Shown piece by piece: positions 26,619-33,636 of a stretch of DNA of 64,000 nucleotides; the stretch's first letter is position 1; each line of letters begins with the position of its first letter. The notes under the pieces are model-generated. The model made no database searches, was not told the origin of the DNA, and saw nothing but the letters and a program-made list of their open reading frames with translations. The DNA lies in assembly GCA_002439095.1 (NCBI GenBank), contig DJOT01000015.1, forward strand, positions 1-64,000, in the 5' to 3' direction. The DNA comes from Bacteroidales bacterium UBA6431. GTDB lineage: Bacteria > Bacteroidota > Bacteroidia > Bacteroidales > UBA932. A program made the translations under genes and the position numbers.

Positions 26619-27679
26619 AATTCATCTTTTTCGGACGGCGATTCACTTTGCAGGAATCGTGCCGTCACCATTTCTATATAATGCCCCGCCTCTTCACGCA
26701 AGGCTATGTCCCCGGGGAACAGCAACTTGCCGCCGGCAGCGCACTCGTGCCCCCCGCCATGGAAGAACGCCCTCGCCAGGGCGTTGGAGGACCAGCCCGC
26801 CTTCGACCTCACGGACACACGGTAAAACCCTCCATCCTCGCGCAGGAAGATGCTCATCACGACTTTCCCGATTCCGAGAGGTAGGTTCACGAACCCCTCC
26901 GTGTCACCGTCCTTCAGGCCGAGACGAAAGATGTCCTCCTTGTTGAAGATGGAATAAGCCACACCGTACTCCGTGATATGCATCTTGTCCTTGAGATACA
27001 CGCCCATGGCCCTGAACCTGTTTTCCCTGTAGGAACTGTAGAGACGGGACAGGAGCTCTCCACGGTCCACCCCGGCGGCAAGCAGGGCAGAAGCCATGGA
27101 GAACGTGGACGGGAAGACCGAATTTGCAAAATTATTGGTATCCGTCGTCATGCCAGCCATGAGCGAGACGGCCGCAGCATGCGGAAGCCGGGACGCATCT
27201 GAAGCGACGTCCGGCATCGACATCAGCACATGAAAAAGCAACTCACTTGCTGACGAGACCTCAGTCTCGCTGAATACAAGTTCAAAGCCGTCAACTTCCG
27301 GTTGAGGATGATGGTCTATCATCACCTTGGGAGAAGCCGATGCGCGCAGAAACGGCTCAAGTACACCCGCCCTCGAAAGTGAATTAAAGTCAAGACACAC
27401 GATCAAGTCCGCACCAGCAATGGCTTCACTCGCACCGGCTGGATTTTCTGAAGCCACAATCACATCGCCATGGGCGGCAAGAAAGCGCAGGTTGTCCGAG
27501 AAAGCATCAGGAAGAACGGCCACGGCATCGACACCACGCCCTCGAAGATATGAAACAAGAGCGGCACTGCTGCCCAAAGCATCCCCATCCGGATGGAGAT
27601 GCGAAACCGCACAAACCCGCCGGGAAACCCTGAAAAGCATGTCCAGGGCACCGGTTGTCATATCGTCAAGTGATTTCAT
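26615..27679 (-). CDS. nrnA: DHH/DHHA1 phosphoesterase, nanoRNase/pAp phosphatase type
   Basis: The protein has 354 residues from ATG 27679; a TTG start three codons upstream is less likely. DHH-family motifs are present: SHLHPDGDALGSS near residue 30, DLIVCLDFNSLSR near 105, and the defining DHH in VMIDHHPQPE near 130. The third aspartate region is SLMAGMTTDTNNF. The C-terminal DHHA1 domain ends with the glycine-rich HGGGHECAAGGKL. NrnA-type enzymes degrade short oligoribonucleotides and 3'-phosphoadenosine 5'-phosphate; some relatives cut cyclic dinucleotides, which the sequence does not exclude. It is the first gene of a four-gene minus-strand operon and overlaps the FKBP gene by 4 bp. Confidence 0.9.
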   Translation of the reverse strand: MKSLDDMTTGALDMLFRVSRRVCAVSHLHPDGDALGSSAALVSYLRGRGVDAVAVLPDAFSDNLRFLAAHGDVIVASENPAGASEAIAGADLIVCLDFNSLSRAGVLEPFLRASASPKVMIDHHPQPEVDGFELVFSETEVSSASELLFHVLMSMPDVASDASRLPHAAAVSLMAGMTTDTNNFANSVFPSTFSMASALLAAGVDRGELLSRLYSSYRENRFRAMGVYLKDKMHITEYGVAYSIFNKEDIFRLGLKDGDTEGFVNLPLGIGKVVMSIFLREDGGFYRVSVRSKAGWSSNALARAFFHGGGHECAAGGKLLFPGDIALREEAGHYIEMVTARFLQSESPSEKDEL

Positions 27680-27696
27680 CTGTTCCAAATCTTCCG

Positions 27697-27704
27697 CAAA
27701 TTTA
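27697..27704 (-). promoter_or_regulatory. -7 promoter box for the nrnA operon
   Basis: The plus strand reads CAAATTTA, which is TAAATTTG on the minus strand, 17 bp upstream of the nrnA ATG. Confidence 0.5.
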
Positions 27705-27717
27705 AGAAGAATATTGC

Positions 27718-27733
27718 ATTTGATAAATCAAAT
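27718..27733. promoter_or_regulatory. 16-bp palindrome between divergent promoters
   Basis: ATTTGATAAATCAAAT is a perfect inverted repeat (7-bp arms, 2-bp centre). It sits between the nrnA -7 box and the divergent TAACTTTG box at 27737-27744, where a regulator could affect both promoters. AT-rich palindromes of this length can also arise by chance. Confidence 0.3.
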
Positions 27734-27736
27734 TCC

Positions 27737-27744
27737 TAACTTTG
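27737..27744 (+). promoter_or_regulatory. -7 promoter box for the DUF3822-rsmD operon
   Basis: TAACTTTG matches TAnnTTTG and lies 34 bp before the start at 27779. An imperfect -33 element (ATTG at 27713-27716) stands 20 bp upstream. Confidence 0.5.
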
Positions 27745-27778
27745 TACGGATTTGGATATTGATAAAAAAGAACATAAA

Positions 27779-28471
27779 ATGAACAAGACAGTCAAGATCA
27801 TCATTGAAGTTGTGCTGCTGGGAGTCATAGCATTCCTCACATACGCAATCTACAGTTCCATCATGGAGCCTGTCAACTTCAACAAACAGAGGGACTACCG
27901 CAAGAGTGTGGCCATCCAGAGGCTCAAGGATATCCGCACCCTTCAGGTGGCGTACAAATCAGTCAACGGCAAGTTCACCTCTACTGTTGACTCCCTCAAG
28001 CTCTTCTACGAAGACGGCAAGATGCCTGTTGTCCTTCAGGTAGGTTCACAGGATGACTCGGTAGCCGTAATGCACACCGAAGCCGTAAAGAGGGCTCACC
28101 GCAAAATCACCAACGAGGATCTCTACAAGATGTATCTTGCAGGAGACAAGAACCTCGTCTTCTCCATTGAGAACTTCATCCCTGTAAAGGACACGCTCTT
28201 CAACGGACGCACCGACTTCAATATAGACTCCCTTAAGACGATTCCGTTCTCCGGCGGGAAACCGCTCCAGATGGAAGCCATCGTGAAGACAGTTTCAGGT
28301 GTGCCTGTACCTCTCTTCGAGGCCAGGATGCCTTACAAGGAACTCCTTGCCGGCATGGACAATCAGCTCCGCATCAACCTCGATGCAGAGTGCGAGGCCC
28401 AGAACAAATATCAGGGTCTTCAGGTCGGTTCCATCTCCGCACCTAACAACAACGCAGGTAACTGGGAATAG
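27779..28471 (+). CDS. membrane-anchored hypothetical protein upstream of DUF3822-rsmD
   Basis: The 230-residue protein starts at ATG 27779 (MNKTVKIIIEVV). One N-terminal transmembrane helix (about 5-26, IIIEVVLLGVIAFLTYAIYSSI) anchors a hydrophilic periplasmic domain. The segment just after it, RKSVAIQRLKDIRTLQVAYKSVNGKFTSTVDSLKLFY (read in parts), resembles the N-terminal helix of pseudopilin-like or type II secretion G-like proteins, in which a short helix precedes a small globular domain. That likeness is loose. I know related proteins in this position in Bacteroidota genomes but no function for them. It overlaps the next gene by 1 bp. Confidence 0.75.
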   Translation: MNKTVKIIIEVVLLGVIAFLTYAIYSSIMEPVNFNKQRDYRKSVAIQRLKDIRTLQVAYKSVNGKFTSTVDSLKLFYEDGKMPVVLQVGSQDDSVAVMHTEAVKRAHRKITNEDLYKMYLAGDKNLVFSIENFIPVKDTLFNGRTDFNIDSLKTIPFSGGKPLQMEAIVKTVSGVPVPLFEARMPYKELLAGMDNQLRINLDAECEAQNKYQGLQVGSISAPNNNAGNWE

Positions 28472-28926
28472 TGTTCACGCTCGTACCTTCCAGTTTTTTC
28501 GACCCTGCTTCAGAGCGCAAGGCTCTTGAGGAAGCGGGTATGGTGAGGGAAGGTTCCGAGATCAGACACATGGAAATACCGGAATATGACGCTGTCCTCA
28601 TCTATGACATGGATGAGGACAGTGCCGTTTACGGACAGGAGATGGCCGGACTTCTCAAGAATCTCGGCAACTGTCAGGAATACAACAAAATATTGTGCAG
28701 CATCAGAGACAGGAGGTTGTATCTGGCCATAGCACAGGGAAAGACGCTCATGCTTGCCAACAGCTACGGGGTTCAGGACTTCACGACAGCGGAATACTAT
28801 ATCTTTTTGGCCGTCAAGTCTCTTCAGATCAACCCGGAGATGTCTACGATCTGCTTTATGAGTCAGTTGGACGCAGACGAGGAGATGTCCCTCTACCGAT
28901 ATTTCAAGGCAGTAGTCTCGCTATGA
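28471..28926 (+). CDS. short DUF3822-like protein, probable loss of N-terminal half
   Basis: The 151-residue protein starts at GTG 28471, directly at FTLVPSSFFDP. That motif lies in the middle of the DUF3822 proteins I know (about 240-270 residues), just after their first half. An in-frame TAA at 28459-28461 closes the frame 9 bp upstream, so no longer start is possible. The rest matches the C-terminal half: a DAVLIYDMDED-like strand, CSIRDRRLYLAIAQGKTLMLANSYGVQDFTTAEYYIFLAVKSL (in parts) and a conserved end at rsmD. DUF3822 regularly precedes rsmD in Bacteroidota, and here the two overlap by 4 bp (ATGA). The shared C-terminal part suggests it is still functional. Function is unknown. Confidence 0.72.
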   Translation: MFTLVPSSFFDPASERKALEEAGMVREGSEIRHMEIPEYDAVLIYDMDEDSAVYGQEMAGLLKNLGNCQEYNKILCSIRDRRLYLAIAQGKTLMLANSYGVQDFTTAEYYIFLAVKSLQINPEMSTICFMSQLDADEEMSLYRYFKAVVSL

Positions 28927-29456
28927 GGATCATTGGAGGAAAGTTGAAAGGCAAGATGATTTCGCCGCCGGCAGGTTACAGTGCCAGACCGACGACCGAC
29001 TATGCAAAGGAGGGCCTTTTCAACGTCCTGGACAACGAATACGAATTTGAGGGCCTGAAAATTCTCGACTTATTCGGCGGCACAGGCGCCATAAGTTATG
29101 AATTCGCGTCTCGGGGAGCCTCGTTTGTATGCAGCGTAGAGATGAATAAAGACAATGCCGCATTTATACGACGCGAAGCTGCACGTCTCGGTCTCAACTC
29201 AATCAAAGCGGTGCACAGCAATGTGTTCGACTTCCTTCCCATCTGCCACGAGAAGTTCGACATCATTTTCGCTGACCCTCCTTATGCACTGGACGGATTG
29301 GGAAACATCCCGGACAAAGTCCTCAGCAGCGGCATTCTCCATGAGGGGAACTACTTCATCCTCGAGCACGGAGATGAGCACAGCTTCAGGGAGCACCCTA
29401 ATTTCAAAAAGGAAAAAGTCTACGGAAGGGTGCACTTCTCATTTTTCGAACAATAA
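28923..29456 (+). CDS. rsmD: 16S rRNA (guanine-966 N2)-methyltransferase
   Basis: RsmD methylates G966 of 16S rRNA in the assembled 30S subunit using S-adenosylmethionine. The 177-residue protein starts at ATG 28923. It has the opening MRIIGGKLKGK, then ARPTTDYAKEGLFNVL, the SAM-binding loop LDLFGGTGAIS and the catalytic motif DPPY at residues 118-121 (IFADPPYALDG). Length and order are typical. The start overlaps the DUF3822 stop by 4 bp. An AT-rich palindrome lies 35 bp downstream, between this gene and the next. Confidence 0.95.
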   Translation: MRIIGGKLKGKMISPPAGYSARPTTDYAKEGLFNVLDNEYEFEGLKILDLFGGTGAISYEFASRGASFVCSVEMNKDNAAFIRREAARLGLNSIKAVHSNVFDFLPICHEKFDIIFADPPYALDGLGNIPDKVLSSGILHEGNYFILEHGDEHSFREHPNFKKEKVYGRVHFSFFEQ

Positions 29457-29491
29457 CCTGCCACAAACCAGAATTTCCATTGTGATTCCAT

Positions 29492-29519
29492 ATTACGAAT
29501 AAACTTTTTTATTCGTAAT
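29492..29519. promoter_or_regulatory. 12-bp-arm palindrome overlapping a -7 box
   Basis: ATTACGAATAAA at 29492-29503 is the exact reverse complement of TTTATTCGTAAT at 29508-29519, with a 4-base centre CTTT. Its right arm overlaps the -7 box TAATTTTG (29516-29523) of the lipoprotein-peptidase operon. It could be an operator for that operon or a weak rsmD terminator; no T-tract follows and GC content is low, which argues for an operator. Confidence 0.5.
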
Positions 29520-29523
29520 TTTG
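29516..29523 (+). promoter_or_regulatory. -7 promoter box for the YhcH-like lipoprotein operon
   Basis: TAATTTTG matches TAnnTTTG and lies 17 bp before the ATG at 29541. It shares four bases with the palindrome at 29492-29519. Confidence 0.5.
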
Positions 29524-29540
29524 GGTATTGAATTATCACA

Positions 29541-30083
29541 ATGAAAAAGTATTTCTCATTATTGGTGATACTCGCACTAGGTGCGTGTACACCAAAAACT
29601 TATCTCTGGAACGCCGATAACGCGACTGTAGACATGGATGTTTACGGACAGCAGTACAAGCTCAACAAAGCCGAGTGGGACGCCGCTTTCAAGTTCCTTT
29701 CGGATCCCGAGACCAGAAATCTGCCGGCAGGAAGGTATGAACTTACAGAGAACACATTTGCCAACATCCAAATAGATTCCACCCGCACTTCGATGCAATG
29801 GGAAGACCACCACAAGAGAATTGACCTTTTCTATATCGTTGAAGGGAGAGAACTCGTCAACGTCTGCAAACCGGAGGAACTTCGGGGATGCACCAGACCT
29901 TACACGGACGAAAAAGATGTCGAGAACTATTCGTCATCAACCAATCCTCGCCCCGTTGTGCTCACTCCTGGAAAATTTGTAATCCTGTTCCCGTCCGACG
30001 CACATCAGCCGCTACTGGATCCGGACGGAGTTCCAGCTCCGATCAAAAAAATAGTCGTGAAAATTCCTTACGCATCCGAATAA
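29541..30083 (+). CDS. lipoprotein of the YhcH/YjgK/YiaL family
   Basis: The 180-residue protein carries a lipobox, LGAC (Cys16), ahead of a YhcH/YjgK/YiaL-like cupin domain. Family features are GRYELTENTFANIQ, the DLFYIVEGRE strand, PYTDEKDVENY and the C-terminal FVILFPSDAHQP then IKKIVVKIPY. Most members, including the E. coli sialic-acid anomerase YhcH/NanQ, are cytoplasmic; a lipid-anchored member is less usual. The residues after Cys (TPKTYLW) lack the acidic run seen in Bacteroidota surface-export signals, so it may face the periplasm. It lies 4 bp upstream of a secreted M28 peptidase. A role as an anomerase or in sugar binding is possible but unproven. Confidence 0.82.
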   Translation: MKKYFSLLVILALGACTPKTYLWNADNATVDMDVYGQQYKLNKAEWDAAFKFLSDPETRNLPAGRYELTENTFANIQIDSTRTSMQWEDHHKRIDLFYIVEGRELVNVCKPEELRGCTRPYTDEKDVENYSSSTNPRPVVLTPGKFVILFPSDAHQPLLDPDGVPAPIKKIVVKIPYASE

Positions 30084-30087
30084 CCCA

Positions 30088-31689
30088 ATGAGAAAGATAA
30101 CAGTTGTAAATTCTGCTTTCCTCACACTGCTCTGCATCAATGCTGCCGCACAGAATTTGAGCGAGCTCACGGACCTCGACTATTTCAAACACCACCTCAA
30201 AGTGATAAGCGCGGACGACTTCGGCGGCCGTAAACCGCTTACAGAATACGAGACCAAGACAATCAATTACATCCGGGATCAGTACGTGGCACTCGGCCTG
30301 CAAAGCGCCCCGGGAGGGTATTTCCAGGATGTCAAGGAGATCAAGACAAGAACCACGCTGAGAGGCGGTAAACTTACGGTCAAGGGAAAGAAAGGAAAGG
30401 TCATCGTGAAAGCTCCGGACGAGATCGTTCCATGGACGTTGCGCAACACAGACAAGGTTGACCTGAAAGATGCCGGACTTGTATTTGCAGGCTACGGAAT
30501 CACGGCTCCGGAATACAGCTGGGATGACTTCGGCGGACTGGATGTCAGCGGCAAGGTGCTGCTCGTTCTTGAAAATGACCCTGGTGCCCATGACAGCATG
30601 GTATTCGGAGGAAAAAACCAGACATACTACGGACGTGCCTCTTACAAATTTGAGGAAGCGTTCAGACGCGGGGCTGCCGGATGCCTCGTAATACATATGC
30701 CGTCGTCTTCCGCATACAAGTTCTCAAGCATACAGTCTTCACACGGCGGAGAGGAAATCTCCCTCGTTGACGACAATGCCAACCGGGACGCGCTCGGGCT
30801 GAGCGGATGGATAGGAGAAGATGCCGTAAAGCACATATTCCAGTCAGCAGGAAAGGACTATCCCGCAATCGTGGAAAGCGCACGCAAGAGCAGTTTCAAG
30901 GCTGTCCCGCTCGATGCCAAGATGAACGCTGTACTTGAAGTCACTGCCGAGACCGGCATATCCCACAATGTGATCGGGATGATCCCGGGAACCGATCTGA
31001 AGGACGAATGCGTGGTCGTGATGGCACATTGGGACCATCTCGGAATCGGAGAACCGGTGGACGGTGACTCCATCTACAACGGAGCAGGCGACAACGCCTC
31101 AGGCATAGCAGGTATGCTGACACATATCAGGCGCTTCATCGCCGACGGGACCAGAATGCGCCGCACAGTCATATTTGCCGCACTCACATCTGAAGAGGAC
31201 GGGCTTTTGGGATCGGAATGGTACGCAAAACACCCTGTGATGCCGATTTCAAAAACTGCAGCTGCCGTCAACATCGACGGCGGGGCACCGCTCGGAAAGG
31301 CAAGGAATGTGGAAATCTACGCTGGTGGTCTGTCTACTGTGGACAGGACCGTCTCGATACTCGCCACCGCACAAGGCCGCAGAGCGGACATAATAATCCC
31401 AGACACACGCGGCATATTCTTCCGCACGGACCTTTTCAGCATGCTCCGCGCAGGTGTGCCTGGAGTTTTCGTCTGCGGTGGACAGGACTGGATCGACCCT
31501 GAGGATCACAGAAGACACTTCAATCCGCCTTACCACCACCCGAAGGATGAATGGCGCGAGGACTGGGACATGTCCGGCGTGATGGACCAGTGGAATCTGA
31601 TTCATGCTCTCATCGAGGCCTACGCCGATGACGACCAGATGCCACGATGGCTTCCAGGTTCAGGATTCAGCAGACCCGCACAGGACTGA
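30088..31689 (+). CDS. secreted M28-family zinc peptidase
   Basis: The 533-residue exported protein (signal peptide about 1-21, ending AAAQ) is an aminopeptidase-like M28 enzyme. A PA-like insert lies around 150-290 (LVFAGYGITAPEYSWDDFGG, GKVLLVLENDPG, KFEEAFRRGAAGCLVIH). The co-catalytic zinc ligands are all visible: H314 in MAHWDHLG, bridging D335 in GAGDNASG, catalytic E369 and ligand E370 in TSEEDGLLGS, D397 in VNIDGG, and a final His in YHHPKDE (483-484). It should remove N-terminal residues from peptides in the periplasm or at the surface. It shares a promoter with the YhcH-like lipoprotein and ends in a strong terminator. Confidence 0.93.
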   Translation: MRKITVVNSAFLTLLCINAAAQNLSELTDLDYFKHHLKVISADDFGGRKPLTEYETKTINYIRDQYVALGLQSAPGGYFQDVKEIKTRTTLRGGKLTVKGKKGKVIVKAPDEIVPWTLRNTDKVDLKDAGLVFAGYGITAPEYSWDDFGGLDVSGKVLLVLENDPGAHDSMVFGGKNQTYYGRASYKFEEAFRRGAAGCLVIHMPSSSAYKFSSIQSSHGGEEISLVDDNANRDALGLSGWIGEDAVKHIFQSAGKDYPAIVESARKSSFKAVPLDAKMNAVLEVTAETGISHNVIGMIPGTDLKDECVVVMAHWDHLGIGEPVDGDSIYNGAGDNASGIAGMLTHIRRFIADGTRMRRTVIFAALTSEEDGLLGSEWYAKHPVMPISKTAAAVNIDGGAPLGKARNVEIYAGGLSTVDRTVSILATAQGRRADIIIPDTRGIFFRTDLFSMLRAGVPGVFVCGGQDWIDPEDHRRHFNPPYHHPKDEWREDWDMSGVMDQWNLIHALIEAYADDDQMPRWLPGSGFSRPAQD

Positions 31690-31699
31690 GACATTTCAT

Positions 31700-31744
31700 A
31701 AAAAAGGAAGAGGCAGGCTCTGTAAGCCTGCCTCTTCCTTTTTT
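31700..31744. terminator. strong bidirectional terminator
   Basis: A 20-bp perfect stem (31700-31719 with 31725-31744) closes a 5-base loop. The core is GAGGCAGGCT / AGCCTGCCTC, with an A-run on the left and a T-run on the right, so it works for both the M28 gene and the convergent pduL gene. Confidence 0.95.
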
Positions 31745-31762
31745 GGGAACAGCGTGTAAGTA

Positions 31763-32335
31763 TTACTTCACGATGTGACCGGTAATCTGTCCGCTGCATG
31801 CTGCTGCATTGGCCTCATCTGTATCGATATGCATCGCAAGAGCGTACTTGTCTGAGACACGGACCACGGTGTCGCCGAACACGAGTTTGCGTCCGGTCTC
31901 CTGCTCAACCTCGACAGAGACGATCTCCCCGTTCTTGACACCGAAGCGCTCGGCGTCGGCAGGAGTCATGTGGACATGACGTTTTGCGATGATCACACCC
32001 TCGGAAAGTTCAATTTCACCGCATGGTCCTATAATCTTGCAAGGAGCCGAGCCGGCCACATCTCCACTCTCTCTGATCGGGGCCACGATTCCGATAGTAC
32101 GGGCATCGGTAAATGAGAGTTCCACCTGATTTTCAAGACGGACAGGGCCGAGGATAGAGCATTTGAGACTGGCCTTCGGTCCTACGACCTCTACTTTCTG
32201 ATTGGAGGCATACTGCCCCGGCTGAGAAAGAGGCTTCTTGACCTCAAGTTCAAACCCTTTTCCGAAAAGGACATCCAGAGCCTCACGGGTTACGTGGACG
32301 TGCCTTGCAGATGTCTCAATGATAAAATTGTCCAT
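31763..32335 (-). CDS. pduL: phosphate propanoyltransferase PduL
   Basis: PduL is a zinc phosphotransacylase unrelated to Pta; it converts acyl-CoA and phosphate to acyl phosphate. ATG 32335 (MDNFIIETSARHVHVT) gives 190 residues. Two PduL repeats are visible with their zinc-binding HxH motifs: H12/H14 in SARHVHVT and a second pair in AKRHVHMTPADAERFG. Between them is the conserved LGPVRLENQVELSFTDARTIGI. No microcompartment shell gene lies nearby and there is no long N-terminal encapsulation peptide. It follows ackA by 19 bp, so together they should make acetate and ATP from acetyl-CoA. Confidence 0.93.
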   Translation of the reverse strand: MDNFIIETSARHVHVTREALDVLFGKGFELEVKKPLSQPGQYASNQKVEVVGPKASLKCSILGPVRLENQVELSFTDARTIGIVAPIRESGDVAGSAPCKIIGPCGEIELSEGVIIAKRHVHMTPADAERFGVKNGEIVSVEVEQETGRKLVFGDTVVRVSDKYALAMHIDTDEANAAACSGQITGHIVK

Positions 32336-32354
32336 AATATTCAATTGCAATTGG

Positions 32355-33569
32355 TTAATTATCAAGTTCTGACACTATGCGCATCGTATCCCGGGCTATC
32401 ACAAGTTCTTCATTGGTAGGGATCATGGCAACCTTGACGGTGGAGTCAGGGGCTGAGATGATGGTCTCGGAGTGAGCGTTCTCGTTGGCTTCATTGTCTA
32501 TCTTGACCCCAAGATATGCCAGATTCTCGCACACGCGACGGCGCAGACGAGGGTTGTTCTCCCCTATCCCGGCCGTGAACACAATAAGATCCACACCGTT
32601 CATCTCTGCGATATAGGCACCGACGTTCTTTATGGTGTCGTAGGTGAGTTTCTTGAGGGCGATTTTGGCCTGGCGGTCGCCGTCAAGGGCGAGGGTGTTG
32701 AGGTCACGCATATCAGAACTCTTGCCGGTCAGGCCGAGGAAGCCGCTCTTCTTGTTCATGATCTCGGTCATCTGATCCGGGGTAAGCCCCTCCTTCTTCA
32801 TGATATAAGGAACTATGTTGGCATCGATGTTACCGCAACGTGTACCCATGATCATTCCCTCAAGCGGGGTGAAACCCATGGAGGTGTCCACACACTTGCC
32901 GTCCTTGACCGCAGTTATGGAACTGCCGTTGCCAAGATGGCAGGTGATTATCTTGGAATGCTCAAGATCAAGACCGGCCAGCTTTGCTCCGCGGCGGGAC
33001 ACGTACTGATGCGATGTGCCGTGGGCACCGTAGCGGCGCACGCGGTATTTTGTATAGTATTCATACGGGAGCGCATACATATAAGCATACGGTTCCATGG
33101 TCTGGTGGAAGGCTGTGTCAAAAGTGACGACCTGCGGAACCTTCGGAAGCACATGCGAGATGGCGTCGATGCCGAGAAGGTGGGCCGGATTATGGAGTGG
33201 CGCGAAGTCGCAGCAGATTTCTATCTTCTTGATGACATCATCGTTGACAAGAGTACTTCCGGAGAAGAAATCGGCCCCCTGCACGATACGGTGTCCTACT
33301 GCCTCGATGTCGTCGAAACTCTTGAGCACCCCGTGCTCCGGATCGACAAGAGCGTCAAGAACCAATTTCATCCCGACCTTGTGATCAGGAATAGGCAAAG
33401 TCTTGCTGAAAGGCTCCTTGCCTGTAGGTTTATGGGTTATGCATCCGTCCGGAAGGGAGATCTTCTCGACGAGGCCCTTGGCCAAAAGTTCATAAACATC
33501 GTCCCCCTTCATGTCAAGAAGCTGATACTTGATGGAGGAGCTGCCGCAATTGATTACTAATATTATCAT
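32355..33569 (-). CDS. ackA: acetate kinase
   Basis: AckA makes ATP and acetate from acetyl phosphate and ADP. ATG 33569 gives the standard start MIILVINCGSSSIKYQL and 404 residues; the open frame continues 96 codons upstream but that part covers the divergent gene and is not homologous. Family signatures are VINCGSSSIKYQL, the VTFDTAFHQTMEPYAYMY substrate region, YGAHGTSHQYVSRRGA, CHLGNGSSITAVKDG, SMGFTPLEGMIMGTRCG and VFTAGIGENNPRLRRRVCENL (each read in parts). It is followed by pduL. Confidence 0.97.
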   Translation of the reverse strand: MIILVINCGSSSIKYQLLDMKGDDVYELLAKGLVEKISLPDGCITHKPTGKEPFSKTLPIPDHKVGMKLVLDALVDPEHGVLKSFDDIEAVGHRIVQGADFFSGSTLVNDDVIKKIEICCDFAPLHNPAHLLGIDAISHVLPKVPQVVTFDTAFHQTMEPYAYMYALPYEYYTKYRVRRYGAHGTSHQYVSRRGAKLAGLDLEHSKIITCHLGNGSSITAVKDGKCVDTSMGFTPLEGMIMGTRCGNIDANIVPYIMKKEGLTPDQMTEIMNKKSGFLGLTGKSSDMRDLNTLALDGDRQAKIALKKLTYDTIKNVGAYIAEMNGVDLIVFTAGIGENNPRLRRRVCENLAYLGVKIDNEANENAHSETIISAPDSTVKVAMIPTNEELVIARDTMRIVSELDN

Positions 33570-33589
33570 AATGTCATTGAAATGTGGGG

Positions 33590-33597
33590 CAAAATTA
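33590..33597 (-). promoter_or_regulatory. -7 promoter box for ackA-pduL
   Basis: The plus strand reads CAAAATTA, which is TAATTTTG on the minus strand, 20 bp upstream of the ackA start. Confidence 0.45.
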
Positions 33598-33609
33598 CGA
33601 ATAAATATG

Positions 33610-33617
33610 TACTTTTG
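33610..33617 (+). promoter_or_regulatory. -7 promoter box for the ComEC-like gene
   Basis: TACTTTTG matches TAnnTTTG and lies 19 bp before the ATG at 33637, facing the ackA box 12 bp away. Confidence 0.4.
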
Positions 33618-33636
33618 GAAAAATTGAACCCGGAAA

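Noticed and set aside
32472..33560. 362-codon open frame antisense to ackA
   Set aside because: It mirrors ackA almost exactly and has no domain or promoter; acetate kinase is unmistakable.
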